54,095 nt of DNA from Bacillota bacterium (lineage in GTDB: Bacteria; Bacillota; Clostridia; Christensenellales; Aristaeellaceae). The stretch spans positions 1-54,095 of the forward strand of contig JAEVYX010000060.1 of assembly GCA_023392515.1 (NCBI GenBank), read 5' to 3'. This document shows positions 17,001-25,164 of this stretch, one piece after another (the stretch's first letter is position 1; each line of letters starts with the position of its first letter). Made by a program: the position numbers and the translations under genes. The notes beneath the pieces were generated by a model. It was not told the origin of the DNA. It searched no databases and was given only the letters and a program-made list of their open reading frames with translations.

Positions 17001-20000
17001 TTTATCGCTTATGCCACTTCCCTGCGTTGTAAGCCAGTATCCTTCAGGCAGTGTGAAGCGGACGCGGTAGGTGCCAGGAATCAATCCGTCAAATACGGCC
17101 TGTCCATCCTTATCGGTCACACCGGTTGCAATAACCGTCTGCCCGTCCCTATCCAGCAATTCCACAGCAGTGCCTTCGACAGCCCTTTCGTATACGCCCC
17201 GCTCCCCATCGTCATTGCTATCCCAGAAAGATACTGCCGTAAGCTTAGAGGAAATAACAACACCAATGTCAACATTCTTTTTCGTCATGCCGCTTTCCAG
17301 CACAAAGGGAGCCGATACACCATTCTGATCTACAAAGCTATCCTTACCGGATTTTGTAAAGCCTCTTCCATCGGGCAAAAGGACACTGATTCTATAGGTA
17401 CCCGGCATTACCCCAGACAATGCATACGTGCCCTCCATGCCTGTCGAAATGGTTTTCAGTGCCGTCCAAACACCCCTTATCTCATGCTCCAATGTTACAT
17501 TTGCGCCCGTAAACGGGGCTTCTTTTCCGCTATAGATGCCGTCTTGATCCAAGTCCTTCCACGCCCTGCCGCTCAAGCCCGCGGCCTGGGTCAGTGACAG
17601 CGCCGGTATTGATGTCTCCTTGCCATCCTCAACCTTTGCTTGAATGGATGCCGCTGCTCCTTCTTTTTGCATCGAGAGCTGCCAATCCGTTTTTTCATCC
17701 TCAATCATGAGCACCGTGCCGGGCAGCACCGCCTGAGCCTGATAGATGCCCGGCAGCAGGTCATCAAAACGGCACCATCCGTCATCATTTAACACGCCTT
17801 GCTGTGTTTCAACCCCCGTCAAGGTGACAGGCGCGTCTTTAAGGCCAGTGCCGGATATCTTCAATAACATACTGCCAGTTTTCAATATTGTTACCGGAAC
17901 ATCAAGTTCCGCTCCAGGCTGTATTTGAACATCCCACACAAGCGAGCCTTTTTGCAATCCTTTTCCCGCATTACCGCAAAACCCTTCAGGAAGCGTAAGC
18001 GTCAAGGTGTACAACCCTTCAGGAAGGCTTGTGAATTCAAAAAACCCGGCATTGTCAATATCATCGCTTGCAATTACAACATTTCCTTGGGCCAAGGATA
18101 CGCTTCCCTCAATGAAGGAATCTGCGGGCATTTGCAGCTGACCCGCTATCGCACCATAGCGCCGTACCGGTACCAGGTATTCGGCTTCCTCCCCGTAGGG
18201 CAAATTGATTTGGCTAGTCGTAGCAGTGTTCCCCAGGATTTTCCCAAAGCTGCCCGCCGGAGAAAAGCTGCCCATGCTTGACCATTCATCCGGCAACTGT
18301 ATGGACAAGGAATAGAATCCGGTCTGCAACGTGTCAAAGCGGTAAGCACCTTCTGCATCCGTAACAGCAGATGCAGCCATGATCCCATCTTTGTATAGCG
18401 TTACAGCAGACCCGGCTATCCCCTTACCTTCCGTTTCATCAAATACCTTTCCAAGTATCGCGCACATTTTTTGATATGGCACCAGAATTTCGTCCTTTTG
18501 CGAAAGCGAAGCTTTTTCTTTTACCTCATACAAGCTGCCAACGGCTGTTTTGCCATTGAGAAGGGTATTTGCAGGCAGCTGAGCCAGCAGCGTTCCCTCT
18601 CCGAAAGAAGCTTCTGCACCGACAAAATCAAACGTCCCATCAGCCCGTGTATAAGCCAAATAACCCGAAATTTCTTTAGACTGGCCTCTCAGGAGCAGCA
18701 TCTGTCCCTCTGCTCCTAACTCGGCCCCATCCTTTTTGCCGTTGCCGTTTCCATCCTCAAACAATACGCCATGCAGAGAACGGTCATTCGTCCCGACCGG
18801 CACAGAAAGCGTACTGCTGTTTTCCACGCCATCCGTGCGTGTCACCATTTGAAATACTGCCGAACCGGAGAGCTTGCCCGGCGACACCATAAGTTTTGCG
18901 CTTTGCCCTGCCAATGCAACCGCGGTAACCTTTTTCCAATCATCCTGATAAGAGGATGCTTCAATCCAAACGCTGGCAAATTGAGGATAGAGATCAGTTG
19001 TCACAAATGCCTGCCCTTCAGCAGCCAAAAGTGAGATACCTTTGGGCAGTGCGAGCATAGCCCAATCCTGCGCTTTATGATTCAAAGTCCATATGAGTGC
19101 TCCATCTGCATTTGAGCTCAGGATGGCGCCGCTTGCTTCCGTTGGATATCCGGCCACCAGCAGCGTTACAGCAGCAGCGGATGTGTTTTCCGCCGTGAAA
19201 TTCAATTTGGCATAAGTTCCCGGCTGTGACAAATTCAGTGCTGCATCAGCAACCGGACATTCTTCCAATGCTTCTCCCATCACTACATAGCCTTGGGGAT
19301 TATCCATTGTCGCCATGCTTCCAGTTTGATTTAGTATCCACGCCGTTCCAATTCCATTCCCTGCGCAAGGAGTCGCGGGAAAAGTAACGGTTATCTTTTG
19401 CCCGGCTTCCAGCGCACCGGATAGTGCCAATATGATCAAATCAGACTCAGGTCCACGATATACCGCCTTTATGGAGCTAGTCTCGTCCTCTTTCCCGGCT
19501 CTCCATCCTAAAGGAAGCTGTATCGCAAGCTTTGCGTCTTGAAGCGCAGGGCCATCCTGATGTCGGACCGTCAAGGTCGCTTGCCCTTCATCTCCAGCAA
19601 GCATGGACAGGGCCAGACGGGTCCGTCCATCCCCTACATGCATTTCACCGGTGGACGTACTGCCCTTCGCATCGATTGTGATCAGACTTTTACCATCCCG
19701 GTCTTTGTATTGATATTGCCAGGACGGCTGAACCGTCACAGCAACCTCTGCTGCGCTTTTCTCGGTTATGCTGGGCTTGCGCTGCACTAGTCCTACTTCC
19801 AGCCGGATTTTCCCGCTGTCGAATCCTGCCGGAACCTTTTTTTCACCCGCTTTATTTACATAAAGAATTTGTATGGATTCAGCACCTGTACCAGCCAGGG
19901 ACAAGGTTTCCCCTGACGCCAGTGATATTTGGCTTCCCAAGGCGCTTCCATCTGATCCGTAGGCCTGCACCAGGGCATGAACCCCTTGTGTTCCAGGAGT

Positions 20001-20960
20001 TACGCAAACGCTTTTAATTTCTTTTCCCGCTTGATTTTCAAGAAGCTCTCCCTGTGAACCCAGAAGTGAAAGGCCGTCTATATTTACTGAATAATTGTTC
20101 AGCGGCAGCGTATTTCCCTTTTCAGCCATACCGGAAATTGTTACCGCTGCGGTTTGACCGCCTGCATACAGGTTCCCCGCTTCCCGGATATCCGTAAAAG
20201 CGATAGTGCCGCCCCGGCTGTTCTCTTTGGGAAGCGAAGCATTTTGAACCTCAACTCTGGACATGCTTTCTTCCGTACCAACATAAGGGATGATTTCAAA
20301 ACCGATGTCCTGCTCTATCGGAAGTGTATCGAAAGGCGCTAAAGTCTGCCGAAGGGTATAACTGCCTGCAGCCAAAGGTGCGCTTGATTGGTAGTGTCCT
20401 TTGTCATCCGTGGAAAAAGCCAATACGGAATTGCCGGCCTTATCCAGTACCGCAAAGGAGCTGCCAGCGGCTTGTCCGCCAGTTTCCGACAGGGTATTTT
20501 GAAGCGAAAAGAGACCTTCCTTTGCATAAGCAAAAATGGAAGCCTCAAGCCGCCCGCCCTCTTCATAAACCAACGGAATGGACTCATCACACTGATAGTT
20601 TTGTGGAATACTTTCTGTGATCGACCGCAATGCAAGCCCTTTTTGCGCGGTTTCCCGAGGCAGGCGCAAAACATCCAAAAGTCCTTGATTCCGCTGCTCC
20701 TGGGTAAGATTGGCTGTTATTTCGCCTACCTTATCCTGGCCGCAATAAACTTCAAAACTGCCGTTGAGCGGCACGTATTGCCATTGCAATTGTGCATTAA
20801 GCCGAAGCCCGCGCAGCGTTACGGTCAGATCGACCTCTTGTGCTTCCGTCGCCGAAGCCACCGCAAGCAGTAAAAGAACCGCAAGCATCAGGCTGCCAAG
20901 CACCCCAAGCCTCCGGCCCTTTTTTCCAACCAATTGCCATTTATTTTGCCGCTGCCCCAT
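14091..20960 (-). CDS. Giant secreted SdrD-B-like modular surface protein
   Basis: A protein of about 2289 residues. The frame is open to 21050, but GGAGGA 6-7 bases before the ATG at 20960 and a promoter whose start site falls near 21052 fix the shorter start, giving a signal peptide (LGVLGSLMLAVLLLLAVASA). The first 700 residues have beta-rich, uncharacterised sequence. Then come an SdrB-like module near residue 740 (EDGNGNGKKDGAE), carboxypeptidase-regulatory or Cna-B-like repeats (about 800-1110), and ten modules near residues 1140, 1254, 1369, 1484, 1604, 1718, 1829, 1942, 2054 and 2168, a period of about 113 residues. Most open with a calcium-type loop such as YDQDGDGIMEEQEGG and end in GTY.I.V.LP. 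The module near 2054 has lost the Asp-rich loop. There is no LPXTG, C-terminal membrane helix or SLH domain; it ends PLPTQNWQ. Probably an extracellular stalk or adhesin; anchoring is unexplained. Confidence 0.9.
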   Translation of the reverse strand: MGQRQNKWQLVGKKGRRLGVLGSLMLAVLLLLAVASATEAQEVDLTVTLRGLRLNAQLQWQYVPLNGSFEVYCGQDKVGEITANLTQEQRNQGLLDVLRLPRETAQKGLALRSITESIPQNYQCDESIPLVYEEGGRLEASIFAYAKEGLFSLQNTLSETGGQAAGSSFAVLDKAGNSVLAFSTDDKGHYQSSAPLAAGSYTLRQTLAPFDTLPIEQDIGFEIIPYVGTEESMSRVEVQNASLPKENSRGGTIAFTDIREAGNLYAGGQTAAVTISGMAEKGNTLPLNNYSVNIDGLSLLGSQGELLENQAGKEIKSVCVTPGTQGVHALVQAYGSDGSALGSQISLASGETLSLAGTGAESIQILYVNKAGEKKVPAGFDSGKIRLEVGLVQRKPSITEKSAAEVAVTVQPSWQYQYKDRDGKSLITIDAKGSTSTGEMHVGDGRTRLALSMLAGDEGQATLTVRHQDGPALQDAKLAIQLPLGWRAGKEDETSSIKAVYRGPESDLIILALSGALEAGQKITVTFPATPCAGNGIGTAWILNQTGSMATMDNPQGYVVMGEALEECPVADAALNLSQPGTYAKLNFTAENTSAAAVTLLVAGYPTEASGAILSSNADGALIWTLNHKAQDWAMLALPKGISLLAAEGQAFVTTDLYPQFASVWIEASSYQDDWKKVTAVALAGQSAKLMVSPGKLSGSAVFQMVTRTDGVENSSTLSVPVGTNDRSLHGVLFEDGNGNGKKDGAELGAEGQMLLLRGQSKEISGYLAYTRADGTFDFVGAEASFGEGTLLAQLPANTLLNGKTAVGSLYEVKEKASLSQKDEILVPYQKMCAILGKVFDETEGKGIAGSAVTLYKDGIMAASAVTDAEGAYRFDTLQTGFYSLSIQLPDEWSSMGSFSPAGSFGKILGNTATTSQINLPYGEEAEYLVPVRRYGAIAGQLQMPADSFIEGSVSLAQGNVVIASDDIDNAGFFEFTSLPEGLYTLTLTLPEGFCGNAGKGLQKGSLVWDVQIQPGAELDVPVTILKTGSMLLKISGTGLKDAPVTLTGVETQQGVLNDDGWCRFDDLLPGIYQAQAVLPGTVLMIEDEKTDWQLSMQKEGAAASIQAKVEDGKETSIPALSLTQAAGLSGRAWKDLDQDGIYSGKEAPFTGANVTLEHEIRGVWTALKTISTGMEGTYALSGVMPGTYRISVLLPDGRGFTKSGKDSFVDQNGVSAPFVLESGMTKKNVDIGVVISSKLTAVSFWDSNDDGERGVYERAVEGTAVELLDRDGQTVIATGVTDKDGQAVFDGLIPGTYRVRFTLPEGYWLTTQGSGISDKASALKKADSRQGMTEEITLREGENVSVGAGGGRTGIISGKVWYDQDGDGIMEEQEGGQADCLITLTGKKYGYNYSLTTDETGFYTLEVRPDTYTMTVTGSTGMTFTRFSQTGGEKRSILTQEGSATGVRQYTIETGTRETEQNIGFIKQTILEGKAYLDANYNGLMDEGEEPLDQVTLELTKYANNAVLGRAITDRNGDFRFVGLRGGDYQVRAVLPDETLVFTRISDKGAAFENRFATRNSRKDATVDIKGVADGALMQLGLGTVKPGSLSGTVFVDENYNGTYENQENPFPNVTVVLMDSEGNELTRTVTDENGSYTFTQLMPMTYTLQIGVPEGYHITMHGSGKMRSYIVSDEQQSGVTEGINLAMGQNITGIYAGLLLSGQMHGQVFADKNDDGLLSEGEGGFPGVIVSLIDFDGTVHSTVKTEEDGSYVFTGVMPGWHALRYELPENVIYASKTTGGSQISSKDRIASSDWLDMAMGEDKEAPLCGVVVLGAISGTAFHDRNGDGRIDQGEPLLTGVKINLQPQRAGLQATAVTTGTDGAFYLKDLHPDVYTLTVTLPEGMIITREAELSLLPSAQTNKASVEIALEMGQTMDGRLVGGVLPAGLQGFVWMDTDNDGRLGSEEKPISGLNVQLNDLVSGQVVASIRTDEQGIFAQYNMLPGTYDITISLPDRCVAADMAAGENLFSDAQSGTIACRSVELREGELLSDLRAGVREYTYIEGTAWADTAGVISPLSGVTAVLYNANDLNTVLQSITTGEDGKYQFNFLMPGEYVIAAQLPSEYLFVKPTDARLAKEESISIVTDMVSGICAPFSLRMGENRVKMDIGAVRTGKLGDFAWLDENKNGLQDTGEPGIPGLTVTLYQEGQAVASATTNEYGYYLFTGVYPTLSQVQVDMYNEIMPTLRREDYPILSSALNETQEGTASTGDVMVESNGNNFDCDLGFVLREGANRPAAIQPLPTQNWQ

Positions 20961-21058
20961 GAGCGTTCCTCCATTATGCAGAAACCCGTCAGCCGGGTTT
21001 TCTCTTATTCCCACATACATATATGGACCCTTCCGAAAGGCAGGCTCCACCCCATTTC

Positions 21059-21087
21059 ATAGTAAAGCAACCCCTTGCCTTTGTCAA
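21059..21087 (-). promoter_or_regulatory. SigA-type promoter of the giant surface protein gene
   Basis: On the minus strand, a perfect -35 TTGACA (21082-21087), 17-base spacer and -10 TACTAT (21059-21064). It gives a leader of about 90 bases before the ATG at 20960. The stretch 20961-21286 holds this promoter, the divergent degV promoter and no gene. Confidence 0.75.
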
Positions 21088-21204
21088 CCGTTCTGCCCTC
21101 AAGATACACGTAAATTCTGCCAAGTCATTGTAACAATTTGTTTGGTATAAAAAAGGCCGTTCGTGAACAAACCGTAAAGAAAGGTGCTTTGCAAAACAAG
21201 TAAC

Positions 21205-21232
21205 TTGACTATCCTTCTCCCTATGTTATAAT
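21205..21232 (+). promoter_or_regulatory. SigA-type promoter of the degV gene
   Basis: -35 TTGACT (21205-21210), 16-base spacer, perfect -10 TATAAT (21227-21232), about 54 bases before the ATG. Confidence 0.8.
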
Positions 21233-21286
21233 CGATGTAACGCTTTCAAAGAATCCCACTTTATGTAATGGATGGTGTTTTAATAA

Positions 21287-22141
21287 ATGAACGAAATGCA
21301 AAAAACAGCCATTGTCACAGATTCTTCTTGTGACCTGCTGCCCGAACAGCTCGAGGCACATCATATTCACCTGGTATCTTTGCGCGTGGTTTCTTCAAAG
21401 GGTGAGTTTAGAGACAGGCTTGAAATCAATCAGGAGGAACTATATCATCTCATGGAAGAAGAGCTGCCCAAAACCAGCCTTCCCCTTCCTGAGGATGTCA
21501 GCAACCTCTACACCCAGCTGGTCAACGAAGGATATACGCATGTCATTCACCTTTGCATATCCGCAGGGCTCAGCGGTACATACAACATGGTACGGATGAT
21601 CGCCCAAGAGTTTGAAAAGAAACTGCACATCTCTGTTGTGGATAGCCGAACGTTATCCACCGGGCTTGGAATGATGGTTTTGGAAGCCGCACAGACCCTG
21701 GAGGCTACCGGTTCTGTTGAGGAAGCTTTGGCCAGAATTTCCGTCGTCCGGGAAGACCAACTGAGTATGTTCATTATCAAAACCCTGGAGTTTCTCCGCA
21801 AAGGAGGCCGTATTGGCCTCGTGGAAGGCGTAGTCGGCACCATTTTGCAATTGAAGCCGGTCATTTTTGTGAACAACGATGGGGTGTATCAGACATTGGC
21901 AAAGGCTCGGGGATATGCCAACGCATTGGACGCCATGGTACGGGAGGCGGTGGCCAAATTTGGCAAAACCACGATTCGCCTCTCCGTTGTCCATGGTGCA
22001 GCATCGGCAGAAGCTCAAAAGCTGCTTGATCGGCTAAAGGGCCTGTTGAATGTTTCCGGCTCTTTTATCAGCCCTGTGAGCCCTGCTTTGGCCATTCATA
22101 CCGGTCCTGGGCTTCTAGGCATTATCGCTTACCCGGCTTAA
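21287..22141 (+). CDS. DegV-family fatty acid-binding protein (FakB-like)
   Basis: DegV/FakB proteins hold a fatty acid in a tunnel and present it to the kinase FakA for incorporation into phospholipid. The N-terminal IVTDSSCDLLPEQ, the segment LPKTSLPLPEDV, the HLCISAGLSGTYN loop whose Ser contacts the carboxylate, VVDSRTLSTGLGMM, the LRKGGRIG turn and the C-terminal HTGPGLLGIIAY all fit the family, and 284 residues is the usual length. No fakA is nearby, which is common as FakB genes are often scattered. Its stop is only 3 bases from the stop of the convergent Cys-rich gene. Confidence 0.95.
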   Translation: MNEMQKTAIVTDSSCDLLPEQLEAHHIHLVSLRVVSSKGEFRDRLEINQEELYHLMEEELPKTSLPLPEDVSNLYTQLVNEGYTHVIHLCISAGLSGTYNMVRMIAQEFEKKLHISVVDSRTLSTGLGMMVLEAAQTLEATGSVEEALARISVVREDQLSMFIIKTLEFLRKGGRIGLVEGVVGTILQLKPVIFVNNDGVYQTLAKARGYANALDAMVREAVAKFGKTTIRLSVVHGAASAEAQKLLDRLKGLLNVSGSFISPVSPALAIHTGPGLLGIIAYPA

Positions 22142-22144
22142 TCA

Positions 22145-22912
22145 TCATCTGCAAGGCTGGGGATATAGCGGAAGATCAGGGCAGACCGGGCGTTTGGGCT
22201 TGTTACCGCAGGGTTCCCACCGGGTCATATACAATTCCAAAATCACTTCCAGTTCCACATCGAAGCAATGGTTGTGGGAACATACCGGCCCGCAGGCAAG
22301 CCGTACACACGGAATAATGATCAATGTATGCCGCCAGCATTCCGACGAAGGACAATTCAAGTGCAGGCAAGCATCCATTTCCACAACCGCGGGGCAATTG
22401 TATTCTATACCACAGGCGTCCCGCACACAGCAGCACACAGGTATGAATACGTGATACATCATCTGATTTCGTCCCATTCCATCATGCGCCGGCTCCCACC
22501 AGGGAGAGGCGCTGCTTTGTTGTACCCAAAGCAATTGAAAGGGCGGCTCGGCGCATTCCGGTATTCCATTGACTACAAGTTCCGTATGCAATCGGCGCTG
22601 CCATTCCCGACCGCTGCATATGATCCGGGGTAAAAGTACTTGAAACGATGGTTCTGGTCTGCAGCGATCCCTGGGCGGACAGTTGTGCCTATCCTTTGGC
22701 GGACAAGGCGGAGGGCACGGCGGCGGACAGTCGCAGTGATCTCTTGGCGGGCATGGTGGCGGACAAGGAGGCGGACAATCACCATGATCTCTCGGCGGGC
22801 ATGGGAAAGCAGACTCACAGGCATTTCCATGATGAAATGGAGGCGGGCAGGGCGCGTTTGCAGGCGGCCGTGACGGTCTGCAAGACGGACAGTCGCATCG
22901 GGATTTTGCCAT
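22145..22912 (-). CDS. Cys/Pro-rich coat-like protein
   Basis: A 255-residue protein of unknown function. GGAGGT 6 bases before the ATG at 22912 fixes the start (MAKSRCDCPSC), although the frame is open further upstream. Residues 1-85 are low-complexity with repeated CPPPCPPP and DH-C/D units, rich in Cys, Pro, Asp and Arg. The rest (about residues 90-255) is a folded-looking domain with many Cys (IPVCCCVRDACG, IIIPCVRLACGPVCSHNHC) ending CPDLPLYPQPC. There is no signal peptide or membrane segment. Domains of this layout occur, as I recall, in Clostridia spore or exosporium-like proteins; the Cys content suggests disulphide cross-linking. A tentative SigK-like promoter lies upstream. The coat assignment is inference. 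Confidence 0.72.
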   Translation of the reverse strand: MAKSRCDCPSCRPSRPPANAPCPPPFHHGNACESAFPCPPRDHGDCPPPCPPPCPPRDHCDCPPPCPPPCPPKDRHNCPPRDRCRPEPSFQVLLPRIICSGREWQRRLHTELVVNGIPECAEPPFQLLWVQQSSASPWWEPAHDGMGRNQMMYHVFIPVCCCVRDACGIEYNCPAVVEMDACLHLNCPSSECWRHTLIIIPCVRLACGPVCSHNHCFDVELEVILELYMTRWEPCGNKPKRPVCPDLPLYPQPCR

Positions 22913-22977
22913 ATAAAGACCTCCAATGGCCTTGATGGTAAGCAAGGCATGGTATTGAAAGCGCATGAGGCTCTCTC

Positions 22978-23004
22978 CATCATATGCCTGTCTTTTTAAA
23001 CCGT
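22978..23004 (-). promoter_or_regulatory. Tentative SigK-like promoter of the Cys-rich gene
   Basis: The minus strand has AC (23003-23004), 16 bases, then CATATGATG (22978-22986), near the SigK consensus AC-16-CATANNNTA with one mismatch at the end. It lies about 66 bases before the start codon. Short, degenerate consensus, so weak evidence. Confidence 0.3.
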
Positions 23005-23084
23005 GCGGTATTGTCAATTTGCTGTTCCGTTTTCAGCAGCCCCGCGGCTCCGCATGATTCTTCTGCCGCTCCTTCTAATCGCAG

Positions 23085-23891
23085 CTATCTGTTCCCCGCC
23101 ATTATACAGTTTTTGGATCTGGCATCCTGCCACCTGGCATAAAGAATTTTTGTCAGTGCGCGTCTGGGTACGAGGCGTCCTATTATACTGAATACTCTGT
23201 TCACCATTCCGGGAATGTACACAGACTTACCCTTCAACGCTTTTGTCAGTGTCCTGCGGGCAACTTTTGGCAGGCTATTAGTTGTGACTTTACCCCATAT
23301 TCCCTGGGCCGCAATTCCTTGAAGCGCCCCTTGCGTCGTCGGCAGGCCTCCAGGGCAAAGCGCCAGTACCGTTACATTTTTTTCTTTCAATTCCTGTGAC
23401 AAGGCCAGAGAAAAATCAAGCAAAAACCGCTTGGATGCCGCATAGGTAGCTTTCAGAGGCATTGGGTACAAAGAGGCCAAGCTGGATACCACAACCAGGT
23501 TGAATTTTTCTCCCTCCACCCTGCAATCAAGGGCATGGTGTATAACCCGCAGCGATGCTTCAATATTCACCCGTACAATGTCAATCAGCCGTTCACATTC
23601 CAGGTCCATAAATCCGCCTTCAAAATCAATGCCGGCCACTTGCAAAAGCATATGAATTCCCAGGGTATTTGCTCGAATGTCGGAAAAAAGCGCCTCCGCA
23701 TCCTCGGGTTTTGTCAAATCGCAGGCTTTTTGATGCACGGTTACGGCATATTGCCTAAGAATGCCTTCCTGAATACATCGAAGGCCTTCCCCATTCAGGT
23801 CGGTCAAATACAGATCGTACCCCCGCTGTGCGCATTCCATAGCCAAAGCACGTCCCAGCCCTCCGCTGGCGCCGGTAATCAGTACCGTCAT
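23085..23891 (-). CDS. SDR-family oxidoreductase, second of a pair
   Basis: A short-chain dehydrogenase/reductase of 268 residues. It has the NAD(P) motif TGASGGLGRA at the N-terminus, the active-site YAASK (Tyr-x-x-x-Lys) with the preceding catalytic Ser in VVSSLASLYP, and LCPGGLPTT after it. The usual NNAG motif is LQVAGID here. The C-terminal part (VNRVFSIIGRLVPRRALTKIL) resembles membrane-associated SDRs of the DltE/YqjQ type. ATG 23891 is chosen over 23924 because GGAGG is about 9 bases upstream and it overlaps the preceding SDR stop by 4 bp. Substrate is unknown. Confidence 0.9.
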   Translation of the reverse strand: MTVLITGASGGLGRALAMECAQRGYDLYLTDLNGEGLRCIQEGILRQYAVTVHQKACDLTKPEDAEALFSDIRANTLGIHMLLQVAGIDFEGGFMDLECERLIDIVRVNIEASLRVIHHALDCRVEGEKFNLVVVSSLASLYPMPLKATYAASKRFLLDFSLALSQELKEKNVTVLALCPGGLPTTQGALQGIAAQGIWGKVTTNSLPKVARRTLTKALKGKSVYIPGMVNRVFSIIGRLVPRRALTKILYARWQDARSKNCIMAGNR

Positions 23892-24754
23892 ACCGTATCC
23901 CCTCCATATGCTTGCATTCCGCATAGTTTACGGCTAAGTTCGAACAGCCTTTCGCCATGGCCCGGCCGGTCCACCTGCCGGTCATAGGCTGCCGCTTTGG
24001 ATTGGTAGAAATAAATCCCCTTTGGCGCTTCTTCAGCCCCAAACAGATAAGCATAGGTCTTGGCGGCTTCTTCCGGCAGGACGCCTTTCTTTTTGCGAAT
24101 AGACCAGAAGGCACCTACAACAAACCCGGTTTGTTTTTGACCAATGTCTGTATTCACCAGACCAGGGTCTACTACATATGCGCGGACTCCCTCATTTTCA
24201 AAACGCCGGTTGAATTCTTTGGCAAACAAAAGATTGCATAGTTTGGATTGCTGATATGCACCCAGACAGCTGTAGCGTCGTTTTTGATACATCATGTCCT
24301 CCCAGCGGATAGAATAATGCTTGTGTGATCCACTTCCCGTCAGGATCATCATGCCTTTTGCCTTCCGCAGGCACGTAAACAGGCAATGCGTCAATAAAAA
24401 TCCTGCCAGATGGTTCAATGCGAACTGTTGTTCATATCCTTCTTCCGTAGTTGTATACCAAGTTCTAACGGCTCCTGCATTGTTGACCAGCAGTTCCAGC
24501 GCACCCTCATTTGTTTCGCTGAGATATGCTTTTACTTCTCGGGCTACTTGAATTACCTCCCGCTGCTGCATCAGATCTGCGGTAAAGTAAGCAATATTTC
24601 CCTTTGGGAATGCAGCCTGCAGCGAGGTCTTCGCCTTTTGACTGTTTTCTTTGCTTCGTCCTATACCAATGACACGCCAACCGGCTTGCAAAAGCTCTTT
24701 TGCTACGGCATAGCCAATCCCAGAAGTGGCTCCCGTTACAACAGCCGTTTTCAT
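23888..24754 (-). CDS. SDR-family oxidoreductase, first of a pair
   Basis: A 288-residue short-chain dehydrogenase. Motifs: VTGATSGIGYAVA for cofactor binding (GRSK at the end of strand 2 suggests NADP), LLVNNAGAV, and the catalytic Tyr and Lys in YQQSKLCN. The layout resembles retinol-dehydrogenase/WW-oxidoreductase-like SDRs. Its ATG overlaps the stop of the DUF4097-like gene by 4 bp and the ribosome site GGAGGA lies within that gene's last codons, so translation is coupled. Together with the following SDR it forms the distal part of a PadR-controlled operon. Substrate unknown; a lipid or ketone reductase is a guess. Confidence 0.9.
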   Translation of the reverse strand: MKTAVVTGATSGIGYAVAKELLQAGWRVIGIGRSKENSQKAKTSLQAAFPKGNIAYFTADLMQQREVIQVAREVKAYLSETNEGALELLVNNAGAVRTWYTTTEEGYEQQFALNHLAGFLLTHCLFTCLRKAKGMMILTGSGSHKHYSIRWEDMMYQKRRYSCLGAYQQSKLCNLLFAKEFNRRFENEGVRAYVVDPGLVNTDIGQKQTGFVVGAFWSIRKKKGVLPEEAAKTYAYLFGAEEAPKGIYFYQSKAAAYDRQVDRPGHGERLFELSRKLCGMQAYGGDTV

Positions 24755-25164
24755 AGTTTTCCTCCTATATATTGCGTATAAACATCATCCGGAACATATA
24801 CAGTTAAACGCATCTCATACGGCTGCGGAAAGTAGCCCAGAAAATTGCTGGGAAAAGGGATTTCTTTAATCGTGAGCGTATCGTTTTCCACGGTGCACTT
24901 TAGCACCTCATCTACATTGATCTCATCAGGAAGCCATGCCTTTACAAACACCTCCACACCCTGATTTTGATTTCCAGCTAGGACGGTCGCTTCTCCATGC
25001 ACCAAGCCAAGCTGTATCGCATGAAATGATTCCTTTACTTGAATAACCTTTTGCGCCTCCCGTGACATCAATTGATTGGAGGCCATCAAGTACCCTATGG
25101 TTCCTAAAATGCCAACCAAGCCTGCAAGTGTAATCATAAGCCATACTTTCGTTGCCTTCTTCAT
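24751..25164 (-). CDS. Short DUF4097-like membrane-anchored protein
   Basis: A 137-residue protein with an N-terminal membrane anchor (VWLMITLAGLVGILGTIGYLMA) and a beta-rich outer part whose pattern (FHAIQLGLVHGEATVLAG, NDTLTIKEI, MRLTVYVPDD) resembles the start of DUF4097 putative adhesin domains. Those usually run 250-300 residues as a beta-solenoid; here the protein stops right after VYVPDDVYTQYIGGKL, where the Gly-Gly-Lys codons supply the ribosome site of the next gene. It may be a naturally short member or one truncated when the SDR genes joined the operon. It follows DUF1700 with a 4 bp overlap, a partnership common in Firmicutes. Confidence 0.7.
   Translation of the reverse strand: MKKATKVWLMITLAGLVGILGTIGYLMASNQLMSREAQKVIQVKESFHAIQLGLVHGEATVLAGNQNQGVEVFVKAWLPDEINVDEVLKCTVENDTLTIKEIPFPSNFLGYFPQPYEMRLTVYVPDDVYTQYIGGKL

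Noticed and set aside
16827..17597. A 256-codon plus-strand frame inside the giant surface-protein gene
   Set aside because: The repeated modules create regular antisense open frames; the sequence has no domain or ribosome site.
20961..21050. A 30-codon longer N-terminus for the giant surface protein
   Set aside because: The promoter's start site lies at about 21052, leaving no leader, and the ATG at 20960 has GGAGGA at correct spacing ahead of a signal peptide.
22640..22800. Short tandem repeats resembling a CRISPR or satellite
   Set aside because: They are the codons of the CPPPC repeats in the Cys-rich gene: unequal units, no spacers, in frame throughout.
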